Source: Janthinobacterium violaceinigrum (GTDB lineage: Bacteria > Pseudomonadota > Gammaproteobacteria > Burkholderiales > Burkholderiaceae_D). Taken from it: a stretch of 64,000 bases of DNA. The stretch lies in assembly GCF_009208555.1 (NCBI RefSeq), contig NZ_WFLI01000018.1, positions 1 through 64,000 of the forward strand, given 5' to 3'. Positions 31,833 to 40,634 of this stretch are shown in pieces; within the stretch, counting starts at the first letter, position 1; each line of letters begins with the position of its first letter. The translations under genes and the position numbers were made by a program. The notes below the pieces were generated by a model. The model did no database searches. It was not told the origin of the DNA and worked only from the letters and a program-made list of their open reading frames with translations.

Positions 31833-33586
31833 AGACCTTCATTCAACTGCTGGGCGACGATGCGCCCGTGTTCCGCCGCTACTGTGCCATGGCGCTCGCC
31901 TATGGCGTACTCAGCGGGTTGACGATGACGGCGCTGGTGCTGGCCCTGGGCCGCTTGCTGGCCGCCGATACGGGCGGTGCGGCCCTGTGGCTGCTGGCGC
32001 TGCTGGCCGGGCTGGTGGCTTGCTGGGCCTGGCGGCGCCAGGTGGAAAAGGCTGGCGTGCGCGTGGGCGTGACGATCCTGCAAGGGGCGCGCCAGCGCCT
32101 GGGCGACCATGTGGCGCGCCTGCCCGTCGGCTGGTTTACGCCGGACAACACGGCAAAGCTGGGCCATGTCATTACGCAGGGCATGATGAATGTGGCCCAG
32201 CTGCCCGCCCACGTGCTGACGCCCGTGATTTGCGGCGCCGTCACGCCCCTGGTGCTGCTGGCCGCACTGTTTGCGCTGCACTGGCCGCTGGGCGTGATTG
32301 CCCTGCTGGCGCTGCCTATCCTGGCCGGCGCCTTGCGGCTGACGGCGCACCTGGGCCAGCGCGCCGATGATGCGTATCACCGGCATTTTGCCAGCACCAG
32401 CCAGCGCCTCGTGGAGTTTGCGCAAGCGCAATCGGTGTTGCGCGCATTTAATGGAGAGGGGGGCGGCACGCGTTTCCTGCAGCAAGCGATCGATGCGCAG
32501 CGCCACGCCGGCACGCGGCTGATCTATCTGTCGGCGCTGTCGACGGTGCTCAACGCCTGGACCGTGCAAGCCATCTTTGCCGCCTTGCTGGCCGCCGCCG
32601 CGCTGTGGCTGAACACGCTGCTGGGCGGGGCCGCCGGTACGGGCGACGCCATCGCCGTCATCGTGGCGCTGTTGCTGGTGGTGCGCTTTGTCGACCCCTT
32701 GCAGGAAGTGGCCAGTTATGGCGAAGTGCTGCGCGGCGCGCGGGGGCCGCTCGATGCGGCGCGCGATATTTTTGCCGTGCAACCCTTGCCGGCAGCGGCC
32801 GTGCCGCAAGCGCCGCGCGATGGCGCCGTCGAATTGCGCGGCGTGGGATTTCGCTATGCACAGGATCAAGCCGACGTATTGACGGACATCAACCTGCACT
32901 GCGCGCCGGGCAGCATGACGGCGCTGATCGGCGTGTCCGGCTCCGGCAAGACGACCCTGGTGCGCCTGATCGCGCGTTTCTTTGACGCCAGCCAGGGCGC
33001 CGTGCTGGTGGGCGGCGTCGACGTGCGGCACATGTCCAGCGAGCAATTGGCGGGCCAGATCAGCCAGATTTTCCAGGACAGCTATCTGTTCCAGGGCAGC
33101 ATCGCCGACAACATCCGCCTCGGCAAGCCGGACGCAAGCGATGCCGAAGTGCTGGAAGCGGCGCGCCAGGCTGGCGTGGCCGAGATCATCGCCCGCCTGC
33201 CGCAGGGACTCGATACCCCGGTGGGCGAGGGCGGGGCGCGCCTGTCCGGCGGCGAACGCCAGCGCATCGCCATCGCGCGCGCGCTGATCAAGGATGCGCC
33301 GATTTTGCTGGTCGACGAAGCCACGGCCGCGCTCGACGCGGAAAACCAGGCGGCCATCGCCGAGGCGCTGGCACGGCTGCGCGGCAAGCGCACGGTGATC
33401 GTCATCGCCCACCAGCTGTCGACGGTGGCCATGGCCGACCAGATCGTCGTGCTCGACGGGGGCCAGGTCCGCGAGCAGGGCGCGCCGGCACAGCTGCGCG
33501 CACGCGATGGCCTGTATGCGCACTTCCTGGCCCAGCGCCAGGCGGCCAAGGGCTGGCGCATCGCTTCCGCGGCGCCGCAGCAATGA
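31826..33586 (+). CDS. Exporter-fold ABC half-transporter, second subunit (YbtQ/IrtB-like)
   Basis: Partner of the preceding gene, 586 aa from the ATG at 31826, which overlaps the end of the first subunit and shows coupling. The membrane domain spans about 15-305. ATPase motifs are Walker A GVSGSGKTT, signature LSGGERQRIAIARA, Walker B ILLVDEATAALD and H-loop IAHQLST, so both half-transporters keep complete catalytic sites. It probably forms a heterodimer with the first subunit. No siderophore-interaction reductase domain of the IrtA type is fused to either protein. Confidence 0.82.
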   Translation: MLKTFIQLLGDDAPVFRRYCAMALAYGVLSGLTMTALVLALGRLLAADTGGAALWLLALLAGLVACWAWRRQVEKAGVRVGVTILQGARQRLGDHVARLPVGWFTPDNTAKLGHVITQGMMNVAQLPAHVLTPVICGAVTPLVLLAALFALHWPLGVIALLALPILAGALRLTAHLGQRADDAYHRHFASTSQRLVEFAQAQSVLRAFNGEGGGTRFLQQAIDAQRHAGTRLIYLSALSTVLNAWTVQAIFAALLAAAALWLNTLLGGAAGTGDAIAVIVALLLVVRFVDPLQEVASYGEVLRGARGPLDAARDIFAVQPLPAAAVPQAPRDGAVELRGVGFRYAQDQADVLTDINLHCAPGSMTALIGVSGSGKTTLVRLIARFFDASQGAVLVGGVDVRHMSSEQLAGQISQIFQDSYLFQGSIADNIRLGKPDASDAEVLEAARQAGVAEIIARLPQGLDTPVGEGGARLSGGERQRIAIARALIKDAPILLVDEATAALDAENQAAIAEALARLRGKRTVIVIAHQLSTVAMADQIVVLDGGQVREQGAPAQLRARDGLYAHFLAQRQAAKGWRIASAAPQQ

Positions 33587-33599
33587 ACGGGATGACGAT

Positions 33600-34544
33600 T
33601 TGACACGCGCGCGTCTGTTTTGCCTGTTCTTCCTGCTGTGTGGTATGTCGCTGTTGGTGGGCGCGCGGGACATTGCCTGGACGCAGCTGTTTGCGCTGTC
33701 CGGCGATACCTGGCTGACCTTGACGGCCAGCCGGCTGCCGCGCCTGGCGGCGCTGGTGCTGACGGGCGTGGGGCTGTCCGTCTGCGGCGTCATCCTGCAG
33801 CACATCGTGCGCAACAAATTCGTCGAGCCGGCCACGTCGGGCGGCCTCGACGCGGCCAAGCTGGGCATCCTCGTCTCGCTGACGATGACGCCCGCAGCGG
33901 GCACGGCGGGCAAGATGGCGTTTGCGCTGGCCTTTTGCTTTGCCGCCAGCCTGGTCTACGTGGCGCTGATCCGCCGCATCCGTTTCAAGAACACGATACT
34001 CGTGCCCGTCATCGGCCTCGTGTATGGCGGCGTGCTGAGCGCCGTGGCCGAGTTCTATGCCTACCGCAACAATATCCTGCAAAGCATGCAGGGCTGGCTG
34101 CTGGGCGATTTCTCGAAGATCGTGCAGGGCAACTATGAAATCATTTATCTGATCCTCCCCATCGTCGCCCTCACGTATCTGTACGCGCAGCGTTTCACGG
34201 TGCTGGGCATGGGCGAGGGCATGGCCACCAGCCTGGGCCTGAACTATGGGGGCACGGTAGCGCTGGGCTTGATGCTCGTGGCCGTCACGGTGGCGGCCAC
34301 GGTGATCACGGTGGGAGCCATTCCGTTTGTCGGCCTGGCCATCCCGAACCTGGTGGCCTTGCGCTACGGAGACAACCTGGGCCGCACCCTGCCCATCGTC
34401 GCCCTGTGCGGCGCCTCGCTGCTGCTGGCCTGCGACATCGCCGGGCGCTTGCTGATCTATCCGTTCGAGGTGCCGATCGGCCTGACGGCGGGCGGTGTGG
34501 GCGGCTTGCTGTTCCTCTTCCTGATCATCCGGGGGCGGCGATGA
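33600..34544 (+). CDS. FecCD-family iron-siderophore ABC permease (first)
   Basis: The 314-aa product is an integral membrane permease of the BtuC/FecCD fold with nine to ten helices. Family motifs are SRLPRLAALVLTGVGLSVCGVILQHIVRNKFVEPATSGG near the N-terminus and GAIPFVGLAIPNLVALRYGDNLGRTLP near 235-260. It resembles the CeuB/FatD branch that works with catecholate-binding lipoproteins. The TTG at 33600 is the best start, 13 bases after the preceding stop; earlier in-frame codons lie inside the previous gene. Its stop overlaps the next start as ATGA. Confidence 0.85.
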   Translation: MTRARLFCLFFLLCGMSLLVGARDIAWTQLFALSGDTWLTLTASRLPRLAALVLTGVGLSVCGVILQHIVRNKFVEPATSGGLDAAKLGILVSLTMTPAAGTAGKMAFALAFCFAASLVYVALIRRIRFKNTILVPVIGLVYGGVLSAVAEFYAYRNNILQSMQGWLLGDFSKIVQGNYEIIYLILPIVALTYLYAQRFTVLGMGEGMATSLGLNYGGTVALGLMLVAVTVAATVITVGAIPFVGLAIPNLVALRYGDNLGRTLPIVALCGASLLLACDIAGRLLIYPFEVPIGLTAGGVGGLLFLFLIIRGRR

Positions 34545-35491
34545 GGCGCGGTGTGAAGCAGTGGACGCTGTGGCTGGCCGTTGCCGTGCTGGCGGCGGCG
34601 TTTCTCTTGCTCGGCGCGAATCTGGACTTCGATTACATCATCCCGAAGCGCCTGGCGCGGCTGGCCGCCATCGCCATTGGCGGCGTCTGCGTGGCCGTGT
34701 CCTCCATCGTGTTCCAGACCATCGCCGGCAACCGGATACTCACGCCGGCCGTCATGGGCTATGAAGCCGTGTATCTGCTGCTGCAGTCGCTGCTGATCCT
34801 CGTGATGGGCATGCACAGCCTGGTGCTGCTGGGACAGAACGGCAATTTTGTCCTGTCGATTGCGCTGATGCTCGCGTACTCGTGGGCCATCCACTATTGG
34901 CTGTTTCGTGATGGCAAGAACAACGTGTATTTTTTGCTGTTGCTGGGCTTTGTGCTGACGATGGTGATCGGCACGTTTACCCAGTTCATCCAGCTGCGCA
35001 TCAGCCCGGGCGAGTTCGCCATTTTGCAGGGGTTCAGCCAGGCTTCGTTCAACAAGGCGCAGCCCGGGCAATTGCTGTATTCGGCGTTGCTGGCGGGCGT
35101 CGCGTGCGTGGCCGTGGCGAAGACCTTGCCCGCGCTCGACGTGCTGGCGCTGGGCCGCGAGCAGGCCATGTCGCTCGGTATCGATTACCGGCGCATGGTG
35201 CAGCTGCAACTGGCGCTGATCGCCGTGCTGGTGGCGGTCTCGACTAGCCTCTTGGGGCCCACGGCCTTCATGGGCATCTTCGTTGCAAACACGACCTATG
35301 CCCTGGCCCGCACGGGGCGCCACCGCGCCACCTTGCCCCTGGGCTGCGCCATCGCCATCGCCATCTTCCTGGTCGCCCAGTTGCTGGTCGAGCACGTTTT
35401 CAATTACCGCACCACGGTCGGCATTCTCGTCAACCTGGTGTGCGGCGCGTATTTTCTCGCGCTCATGGTCCGCACCCGAGGCACCGCATGA
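34541..35491 (+). CDS. FecCD-family iron-siderophore ABC permease (second)
   Basis: The 316-aa partner permease of the CeuC/FatC branch. Features include PKRLARLAAIAIGGVCVAVSSIVFQTIAGNRILTPAVMGYEA, FALLQGFSQ-like FAILQGFSQASFNKA, and GPTAFMGIFVANTTYAL near the cytoplasmic coupling helix. The ATG at 34541 overlaps the previous stop, and its own stop overlaps the ATPase start, again as ATGA. The chain of overlaps shows that permeases and ATPase are translated in step. Confidence 0.85.
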   Translation: MRRGVKQWTLWLAVAVLAAAFLLLGANLDFDYIIPKRLARLAAIAIGGVCVAVSSIVFQTIAGNRILTPAVMGYEAVYLLLQSLLILVMGMHSLVLLGQNGNFVLSIALMLAYSWAIHYWLFRDGKNNVYFLLLLGFVLTMVIGTFTQFIQLRISPGEFAILQGFSQASFNKAQPGQLLYSALLAGVACVAVAKTLPALDVLALGREQAMSLGIDYRRMVQLQLALIAVLVAVSTSLLGPTAFMGIFVANTTYALARTGRHRATLPLGCAIAIAIFLVAQLLVEHVFNYRTTVGILVNLVCGAYFLALMVRTRGTA

Positions 35492-36258
35492 TTCACGTCC
35501 AACAGATCGAAAAAAGCTACGGCGCCAGGACGGTGCTGGCCAACGTCAACGTGCAGTTTCCCAAAGGACAGGTCACGTCCTTGATCGGCCCCAACGGCGC
35601 CGGCAAGACGACCTTGCTCATGCTGGTCGCGCGCCTGATCGAGCCCAGCGATGGCGATATCCTGCTTGGCGGGCGCAGCATTGCGGATATCCGCCTGGCC
35701 GACTATGCGCGGCAAGTGGCCACCCTGCGCCAGTCGCCCGATTTCAACCTGCGCCTGACGGTGGAAGAACTGGTCGCCTTCGGCCGCTTTCCCTATAGCC
35801 GCGGCAACTTGACGGCGCAGGACCGGCAAGCGATCGACGAGGCCATCGCCTTTCTGTCGCTCGACGCGCTGCGTGCCGCCTACGTCGATGAGCTGAGCGG
35901 CGGCCAGCGGCAGATGGCTTTCCTGGCCATGACGATTGCCCAGCAGACGGATATTCTGCTGCTCGACGAGCCGCTCAACAACCTGGACATGAAACACGCC
36001 GTGCAGATCATGCGCGCGCTGCGCCGCCTGTGCGACGAACAGGGCCGCACCGTGATCCTGGTGATTCACGACATCAATTTCGCCGCCAATTATTCGGACC
36101 ATATCGTCGCCATGCAGGGCGGCGCCGTGCGCTTCAGCGGCCCTGCGCACGAGGTCGTCACCGAGGAACGCTTGCGGTCCCTGTACGACATCGATTTTCA
36201 CATCGTGCGCGATGAGCGCGGCTGCGTCTGCAATTACTTTACCCCCACAGGAGCTTGA
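35488..36258 (+). CDS. Iron-siderophore ABC transporter ATPase
   Basis: The 256-aa ATPase energises the two FecCD-type permeases. Motifs: Walker A GPNGAGKTT, Q-loop region VATLRQSPDFNLRLTVEELVAFGRFPYSRG, signature LSGGQRQMAFLAM, Walker B ILLLDEPLNNLD and H-loop VIHDINFA. The ending HIVRDERGCVCNYF is typical of the FepC/CeuD group. The ATG at 35488 overlaps the preceding stop. Confidence 0.9.
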   Translation: MIHVQQIEKSYGARTVLANVNVQFPKGQVTSLIGPNGAGKTTLLMLVARLIEPSDGDILLGGRSIADIRLADYARQVATLRQSPDFNLRLTVEELVAFGRFPYSRGNLTAQDRQAIDEAIAFLSLDALRAAYVDELSGGQRQMAFLAMTIAQQTDILLLDEPLNNLDMKHAVQIMRALRRLCDEQGRTVILVIHDINFAANYSDHIVAMQGGAVRFSGPAHEVVTEERLRSLYDIDFHIVRDERGCVCNYFTPTGA

Positions 36259-36259
36259 G

Positions 36260-37243
36260 ATGATCTGGAACACACCTTTCTGCGCGCTGGCCGTGCTGCT
36301 CACTGCCGTGGCCGCCTTGCCCGGCTGCAGCGACAAGGCTGCCACGGTACCGCCGGCGCCGGCCGCCACGGCGTCACAGCAGGCATACGCTCCCATCACC
36401 ATCGAGCATAAACTGGGCACGACGGTGATCGCGCAGCGTCCGCAGAGGGTGGCCGTGCTGGACATGAATGAAGTCGATTTCCTCGACCAGCTGGGCGTGC
36501 CCGTGGCCGGCATGGTGAAGGATTATGTGCCGCATTTTCTGGCCCGCTACAAGGAGGACCACGGTATCCGCGACCTGGGCGCCATCGTGCAGCCCAACCT
36601 CGAGCACATCCACGCGCTCAAGCCCGACCTGGTACTGATGACGTCGATCCAGGCCAACCACTACAAGGAGCTGAGCCAGATCGCGCCCACCTTGCACTTC
36701 GACGTGGACTTCAAGAATAGCCAGGGCAAGCACATCGACGTGGTCAAGCAGCACTTGCTGACACTGGGGCGTATCTTCGGCAAGGAAGATATCGCCGCCC
36801 AGAAAGCCGCCGAGCTCGACGCGAAGGTGGCGGACGCCCGCAAGGTGACGCAGGACCGTCCCGAGAAAGCCCTGATCGTGCTGCACAACAACGGCGCCTT
36901 CAGTTCGTTCGGCGTGCAGTCGCGCTACGGTTTTGTTTTCGATGCGCTCGGCGTCAAGCCGGCCAGCTCGGCCATCGAAGCGGGCTTGCATGGACAGCCG
37001 ATTTCCAGCGAGTTCATCCAGCAAGCCAACCCCGACATCATCTATGTAGTGGACCGCACGGCCGTGATGGAGCACCGTCCCGTCATGACGGCCGAGCAGA
37101 TGGCCAATCCTCTCTTGCGCCAGACCAATGCCTGGAAGAATGGCCGCGTCGTCTTCGTCGATGCGGACGCCTGGTACATCACGGCGGCCAGCGTGACGTC
37201 GTTGAAGCTGGTGATCGACGATGTACTCAAGGGTTATCGGTAA
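36260..37243 (+). CDS. Siderophore-binding lipoprotein (CeuE/FatB/VctP-like)
   Basis: The 327-aa periplasmic binding lipoprotein has the lipobox LPGC (Cys23). The mature part shows the helical-backbone fold of class III binding proteins: PQRVAVLDMNEVDFLDQLGVPVAG, IHALKPDLVLMTS, then ALIVLHNNGAFSSFGVQSRYGFVFDALGVKPA and NPDIIYVVDRTAVM. These match the CeuE/FatB/VctP group, whose known ligands are catecholate or mixed siderophores. The ligand here is not determined. ATG 36260 has a CAGGAG ribosome site and follows the ATPase stop by one base. It is the last gene of the ABC operon; a copy of the shared promoter element follows. Confidence 0.87.
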   Translation: MIWNTPFCALAVLLTAVAALPGCSDKAATVPPAPAATASQQAYAPITIEHKLGTTVIAQRPQRVAVLDMNEVDFLDQLGVPVAGMVKDYVPHFLARYKEDHGIRDLGAIVQPNLEHIHALKPDLVLMTSIQANHYKELSQIAPTLHFDVDFKNSQGKHIDVVKQHLLTLGRIFGKEDIAAQKAAELDAKVADARKVTQDRPEKALIVLHNNGAFSSFGVQSRYGFVFDALGVKPASSAIEAGLHGQPISSEFIQQANPDIIYVVDRTAVMEHRPVMTAEQMANPLLRQTNAWKNGRVVFVDADAWYITAASVTSLKLVIDDVLKGYR

Positions 37244-37275
37244 TTGCGATATTTTTCGTAATGAGTCGTATTTGC

Positions 37276-37319
37276 ATTGAGGATTCTGCCTTTTCGTTCG
37301 GGAGATAGGGTGAGAGCAA
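37276..37319 (+). promoter_or_regulatory. Probable FecI-type sigma promoter, copy 2 (receptor gene)
   Basis: Second copy of the 44-nt element seen at 29963-30006, with the same blocks ATTGAGG, TCGTTCGGGA and ATAGGGTGAGAGC, differing at six positions. It ends 29 bases before the receptor ATG. The surrounding bases are unrelated, so the identity is confined to the element. Confidence 0.72.
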
Positions 37320-37348
37320 GCAATCATCCATCTGAAAGGAATTACCGT

Positions 37349-39791
37349 ATGAGCAAACGCATGGCATCGCGCCACCTTCCCGCCTTGACATTGAGCCGCA
37401 TCGCCACCGCCGTGCAGCTGGCGCTGATCACGGGTCTGACGGCGGGGGCGCTGGGCGTGGCGGCCCCGCCGGCGTTCGCGCAAGCGGCGCAAGCCCGGCA
37501 AGCGTTCAATGTGCCGGCCGGTTCGCTGGGCCTGGCGCTCAATACCTTTGCCGCCGAGGCGGGCATCGAATTGACGGCCGAGGCTAGCCTGCTGCAGGGC
37601 AAGAGCTGTGCGGGCCTGTCCGGCAGCTACAGCGTGCCGGAAGGTTTTTATACCTTGCTGCGCGGACACGGCCTGGAAGCCGTGCGCGAGAGCAATGGCA
37701 GCTACACCTTGCGCCGCGAACCGGTGCACAGCGCCGCCGAAGCCGCCGCGACCATGCCGGCCGTGACCGTGTGGGGCAAGGGCAATGCAGTGACCGATGC
37801 CTATGTGGGCGGCCAGGTGGCTTCCGGCGGCCGCGTGGGTTTTTTGGGCGACAAGGACTTCATGGAGACGCCCTTCAACACCATCAGCTACACGGATAAA
37901 TTCATCGAAGACCGGCAGGCGCGCGACATCACCGATGTGATTTCCGCCACCGATCCCACCGTCTTCAGCAGCGGCATGACGGGCATCATCGGCGAGAATT
38001 ATTCGATACGGGGCTTCAGCTCGAATATCGGCGACGTCGCGTTTGGCGGGCTGTACGGCATCTCGCCGTACTACCGCACCTCGCCCGAAATGTTCGAGCG
38101 CATCGAAGTGCTGAAAGGGCCGTCGGCCTTGCTCAATGGCATGCCACCGGGCGGCTCGGTGGGTGGCAGCATCAACCTGGTGCCCAAGCGCGCGGGCGAC
38201 ACGCCGCTGGCGCGCGTGACGGCGTCGTATATGTCGGATTCGCAATGGGGCGGCCACGTGGACCTGGGCCAGCGCTTTGGCGACAATCAACAATTCGGCA
38301 TCAGAGTCAACGGCGTCTACCGTGACGGCGACGGCGCCATCGACCACCAGAAAAAGAAGACCCAGCTTGTTTCCGTGGGCCTGGACTGGCGCGGCAACGG
38401 CGCGCGCCTGTCGGCCGACCTGTATCACAGCGAGGACCGCGCCGACGGCTTGAACCGGGGCGTCAACCTGGCCGCCGGCTTGCCCGTGCCGCGTCCGCCG
38501 AAAGCGGAAACCCTGCTCAATCCCAGCTGGGCGTTTTACGATACCAAGGACAAGGGCGCGATGCTGCGCGGCGAACTGGATGTGAACGAGCAGGTGATGG
38601 CCTACGCCGCCGTCGGCGCCAGCCAGGCCGACTACCAGTCGACGGGCGCGTATCTGATCCAGGTGTTCAACACGGCCGGCGACTACCGCACCAACGTTGC
38701 CGACCTGGGCTTCGACGTAAAAAAGCAGTCGGCGGAAGCGGGTGTGCGGGGCAAGCTGCGCACGGGCGAGATCGGCCATCAGTGGGCCGTGAACGCCACG
38801 TATTATCACCACACGGACAAGCAGTACGGGCGCCGCAATACCCTGGCGAAAGACTGGATCACGAATATCTACAATCCCGTCTGGGGACCGGCAACCCGCT
38901 TCGAGGCGCCGCAAATTTCCAAGGCGGAACTGCGCCTGGCCAGCTTTGGCCTCGTCGACACGCTGTCCTTTGCGCAAGACAAGGTGCAGCTGACGGTGGG
39001 TTTGCGCCGCCAGGAAGTGCTCAGCGATAACTTCAACATCAAGACGGGCGCGCGCACGTCGCGCTATGACGAAAGCGCCACCACGCCCGCCGTTGCGCTG
39101 CTGGTCAAGGCCAGCAAGAATATCTCGCTGTACGGCAATTACATCGAAGGCTTGAGCCAGGGCGCCACGGCGCCGTTGACGGCAGCCAATTCGGGCGAGG
39201 TCTTTGCGCCGTACAAGTCGAAACAGGCGGAGCTGGGCTTCAAGGTTGACCTGGGCGAGTTCGCGCACACGGTCAGCGTGTATGAAATCAAGCGGCCCAG
39301 CAGCTATGTCGATCCGGTCAGCAATATCTTTTCCTTTGGCGGAGAACAGCGCAACCGCGGTGTTGACTGGGGCTTCTTCGGTTCGCCCCTGCGCGACGTG
39401 CGCCTGATGGGCGGCGTGGCCTATGTGGACCCCGTCTTGACGAAGACCGTGGGCGGCAGCAACCAGGGCAAGCAGGCGACGGGCGTGCCCAAGCTGCAAG
39501 CCAAGCTGGGCATCGAGTGGGACACCCCGGCCGTGCCCGGCGTGACCCTGACGGCCAACGCGACGGCGGCATCGAAGCAATACATCAATGCGGACAACTC
39601 GCTGTCCGTGCCGGGCCGTACCGTGTTTGACCTGGGCGCGCTACGCCACCCGCGCGGCGGGCCGGCCCCTGACCGTGCGCGCCAGCGTGAGCAACGTCGG
39701 CAACAAGGCTTACTGGGCGCTGCCGCAGTGGACCAGCCTGGGCCTGGGCGCGCCGCGCACCTTCATGCTGTCGGCCACGACGGAGTTTTAA
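37349..39791 (+). pseudogene. TonB-dependent siderophore transducer receptor, frameshifted near the C-terminus
   Basis: Outer-membrane receptor that should import a ferric siderophore and signal to the FecR-type protein. It has a signal peptide (ending PPAFAQA) and an STN signalling domain (about 50-125, QAFNVPAGSLGLALNTFAAEAGIEL ... LRGHGLEAVRES). A plug (DITDVISATDPTVFSSG ... SIRGFSSN ... ERIEVLKGPSALLNGMPPGGSVGGSINLVPKRA) and a barrel follow. The frame is good to about residue 764; then the expected GARYATRAAGRPLTVRASV continues in another frame and ends ATTEF-stop at 39789. The open frame instead runs as GALRHPRGG to 40003 over the convergent gene. The cause looks like loss of one GC in the run at 39636-39641. 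ATG 37349 has a GAAAGGA site. Confidence 0.85.
39636..39641 (+). other. Frameshift site in a GC dinucleotide run
   Basis: The sequence reads GCGCGC followed by TACGCC. One more GC would restore D-L-G-A-R-Y-A-T and the proper 814-aa receptor with its terminal Phe. This is either a sequencing error, a fixed mutation or slippage at a short dinucleotide repeat. Confidence 0.7.
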
Positions 39792-39803
39792 GCCGTCTTG
39801 CCG

Positions 39804-40634
39804 CTAGTCCTCAGCGCCCCGCGCCAGACTGCTTGAACGTTGCCAGGTCCACATCAGTCCTATGCCGGCCGAGGTGCCGTTGTTTTGGCGCAACAGGGGG
39901 CTGGCGCGGTTGGCGGCACCCGTGTAAGTGTCATAGCGTACAAAGGCAAAGGCGCGCCAGTCCGGGTGCAGCCGGTACGAACCGCCCAGGCCCAGCCGGG
40001 TGAGCATCAGCCCGCTTTTTGCCGCATACGCCGGGCGCTGGCCGGTGGCAAACGCGGGACTGACGCCATAAAAATAATCGTTGATGGCGGTATTGCCCAG
40101 TACGGCGCCGGCGCTGGCATCCACATGCCATGCCTGCTGCTCGCCTTGCAGCGCGTAGACGAAGCGCGGCTCGAACGTGGCGCCCTGGCGGCGCAGGCCG
40201 CCGCGCGCTTCGATGACGGCGCGCAAGGGCAGTTCCAGGCCCAGGCGGCTGCGCTGCGTCGGCTCGGCCAGCTTGATCTTCAGGCGCGGGCCAAACTCCA
40301 CCAGGGTACCCAAGTCCGGCATGCCGCGCCGGGCCGGCACGTCGCTGGAGCGGGCCGGCAAGGACAGCGCGAAACCGATATCGAAATCGAGGCGGTCCGT
40401 ATCGAGCAGGCGCGCGCCCACGCCGGAGCGGTCGGCACGCAAGACTTTCCCGCGATAAATCAGATAGGGCAGGGCCAGGCTGCGCGTCGAGCGTTCGCTG
40501 GCGCCGGGATAGGCGGGCGTGACGGCCGTGCCGCCAAACACGCCCGCTTCCCACAAGGGCAGCGGTGGTTCGACGGCGCGCGCCGGCGCCATGGCGAGGG
40601 CGCAGGCGGCCAGCAGGGGGCGTGCGATATTCAC
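39804..40634 (-). CDS. MipA/OmpV-family outer-membrane protein
   Basis: The 276-aa product is predicted to be a beta-barrel of the MipA/OmpV family. It has a signal peptide (MNIARPLLAACALAMAPARA) and the family opening PLWEAGVFGGTAVTPAYPGASERSTRSLALPYLIYRGKVLRADR. A series of amphipathic strands follows, with FDIGFALSLPARSSDVPARRGMPDLGTLVEFGP, up to a C-terminal segment rich in strands. The GTG at 40634 (read as Met) overlaps the stop of the upstream lipoprotein gene as GTGA and has a GGAG site, so the two genes are coupled. Members are linked to scaffolding of murein enzymes or to outer-membrane transport; the role here is unknown. Confidence 0.75.
   Translation of the reverse strand: MNIARPLLAACALAMAPARAVEPPLPLWEAGVFGGTAVTPAYPGASERSTRSLALPYLIYRGKVLRADRSGVGARLLDTDRLDFDIGFALSLPARSSDVPARRGMPDLGTLVEFGPRLKIKLAEPTQRSRLGLELPLRAVIEARGGLRRQGATFEPRFVYALQGEQQAWHVDASAGAVLGNTAINDYFYGVSPAFATGQRPAYAAKSGLMLTRLGLGGSYRLHPDWRAFAFVRYDTYTGAANRASPLLRQNNGTSAGIGLMWTWQRSSSLARGAED

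Noticed and set aside
36374..39580. A 1068-codon minus-strand frame across the binding protein and receptor genes.
   Set aside because: It spans two convincing plus-strand genes and a promoter, has no domain and no start context, and has the typical composition of antisense frames.
39792..40003. Continuation of the receptor reading frame to 40003 as its true C-terminus.
   Set aside because: After residue 764 the translation loses all beta-barrel character and runs antisense over the MipA/OmpV gene. The native ending ATTEF-stop is present in another frame at 39775-39791.
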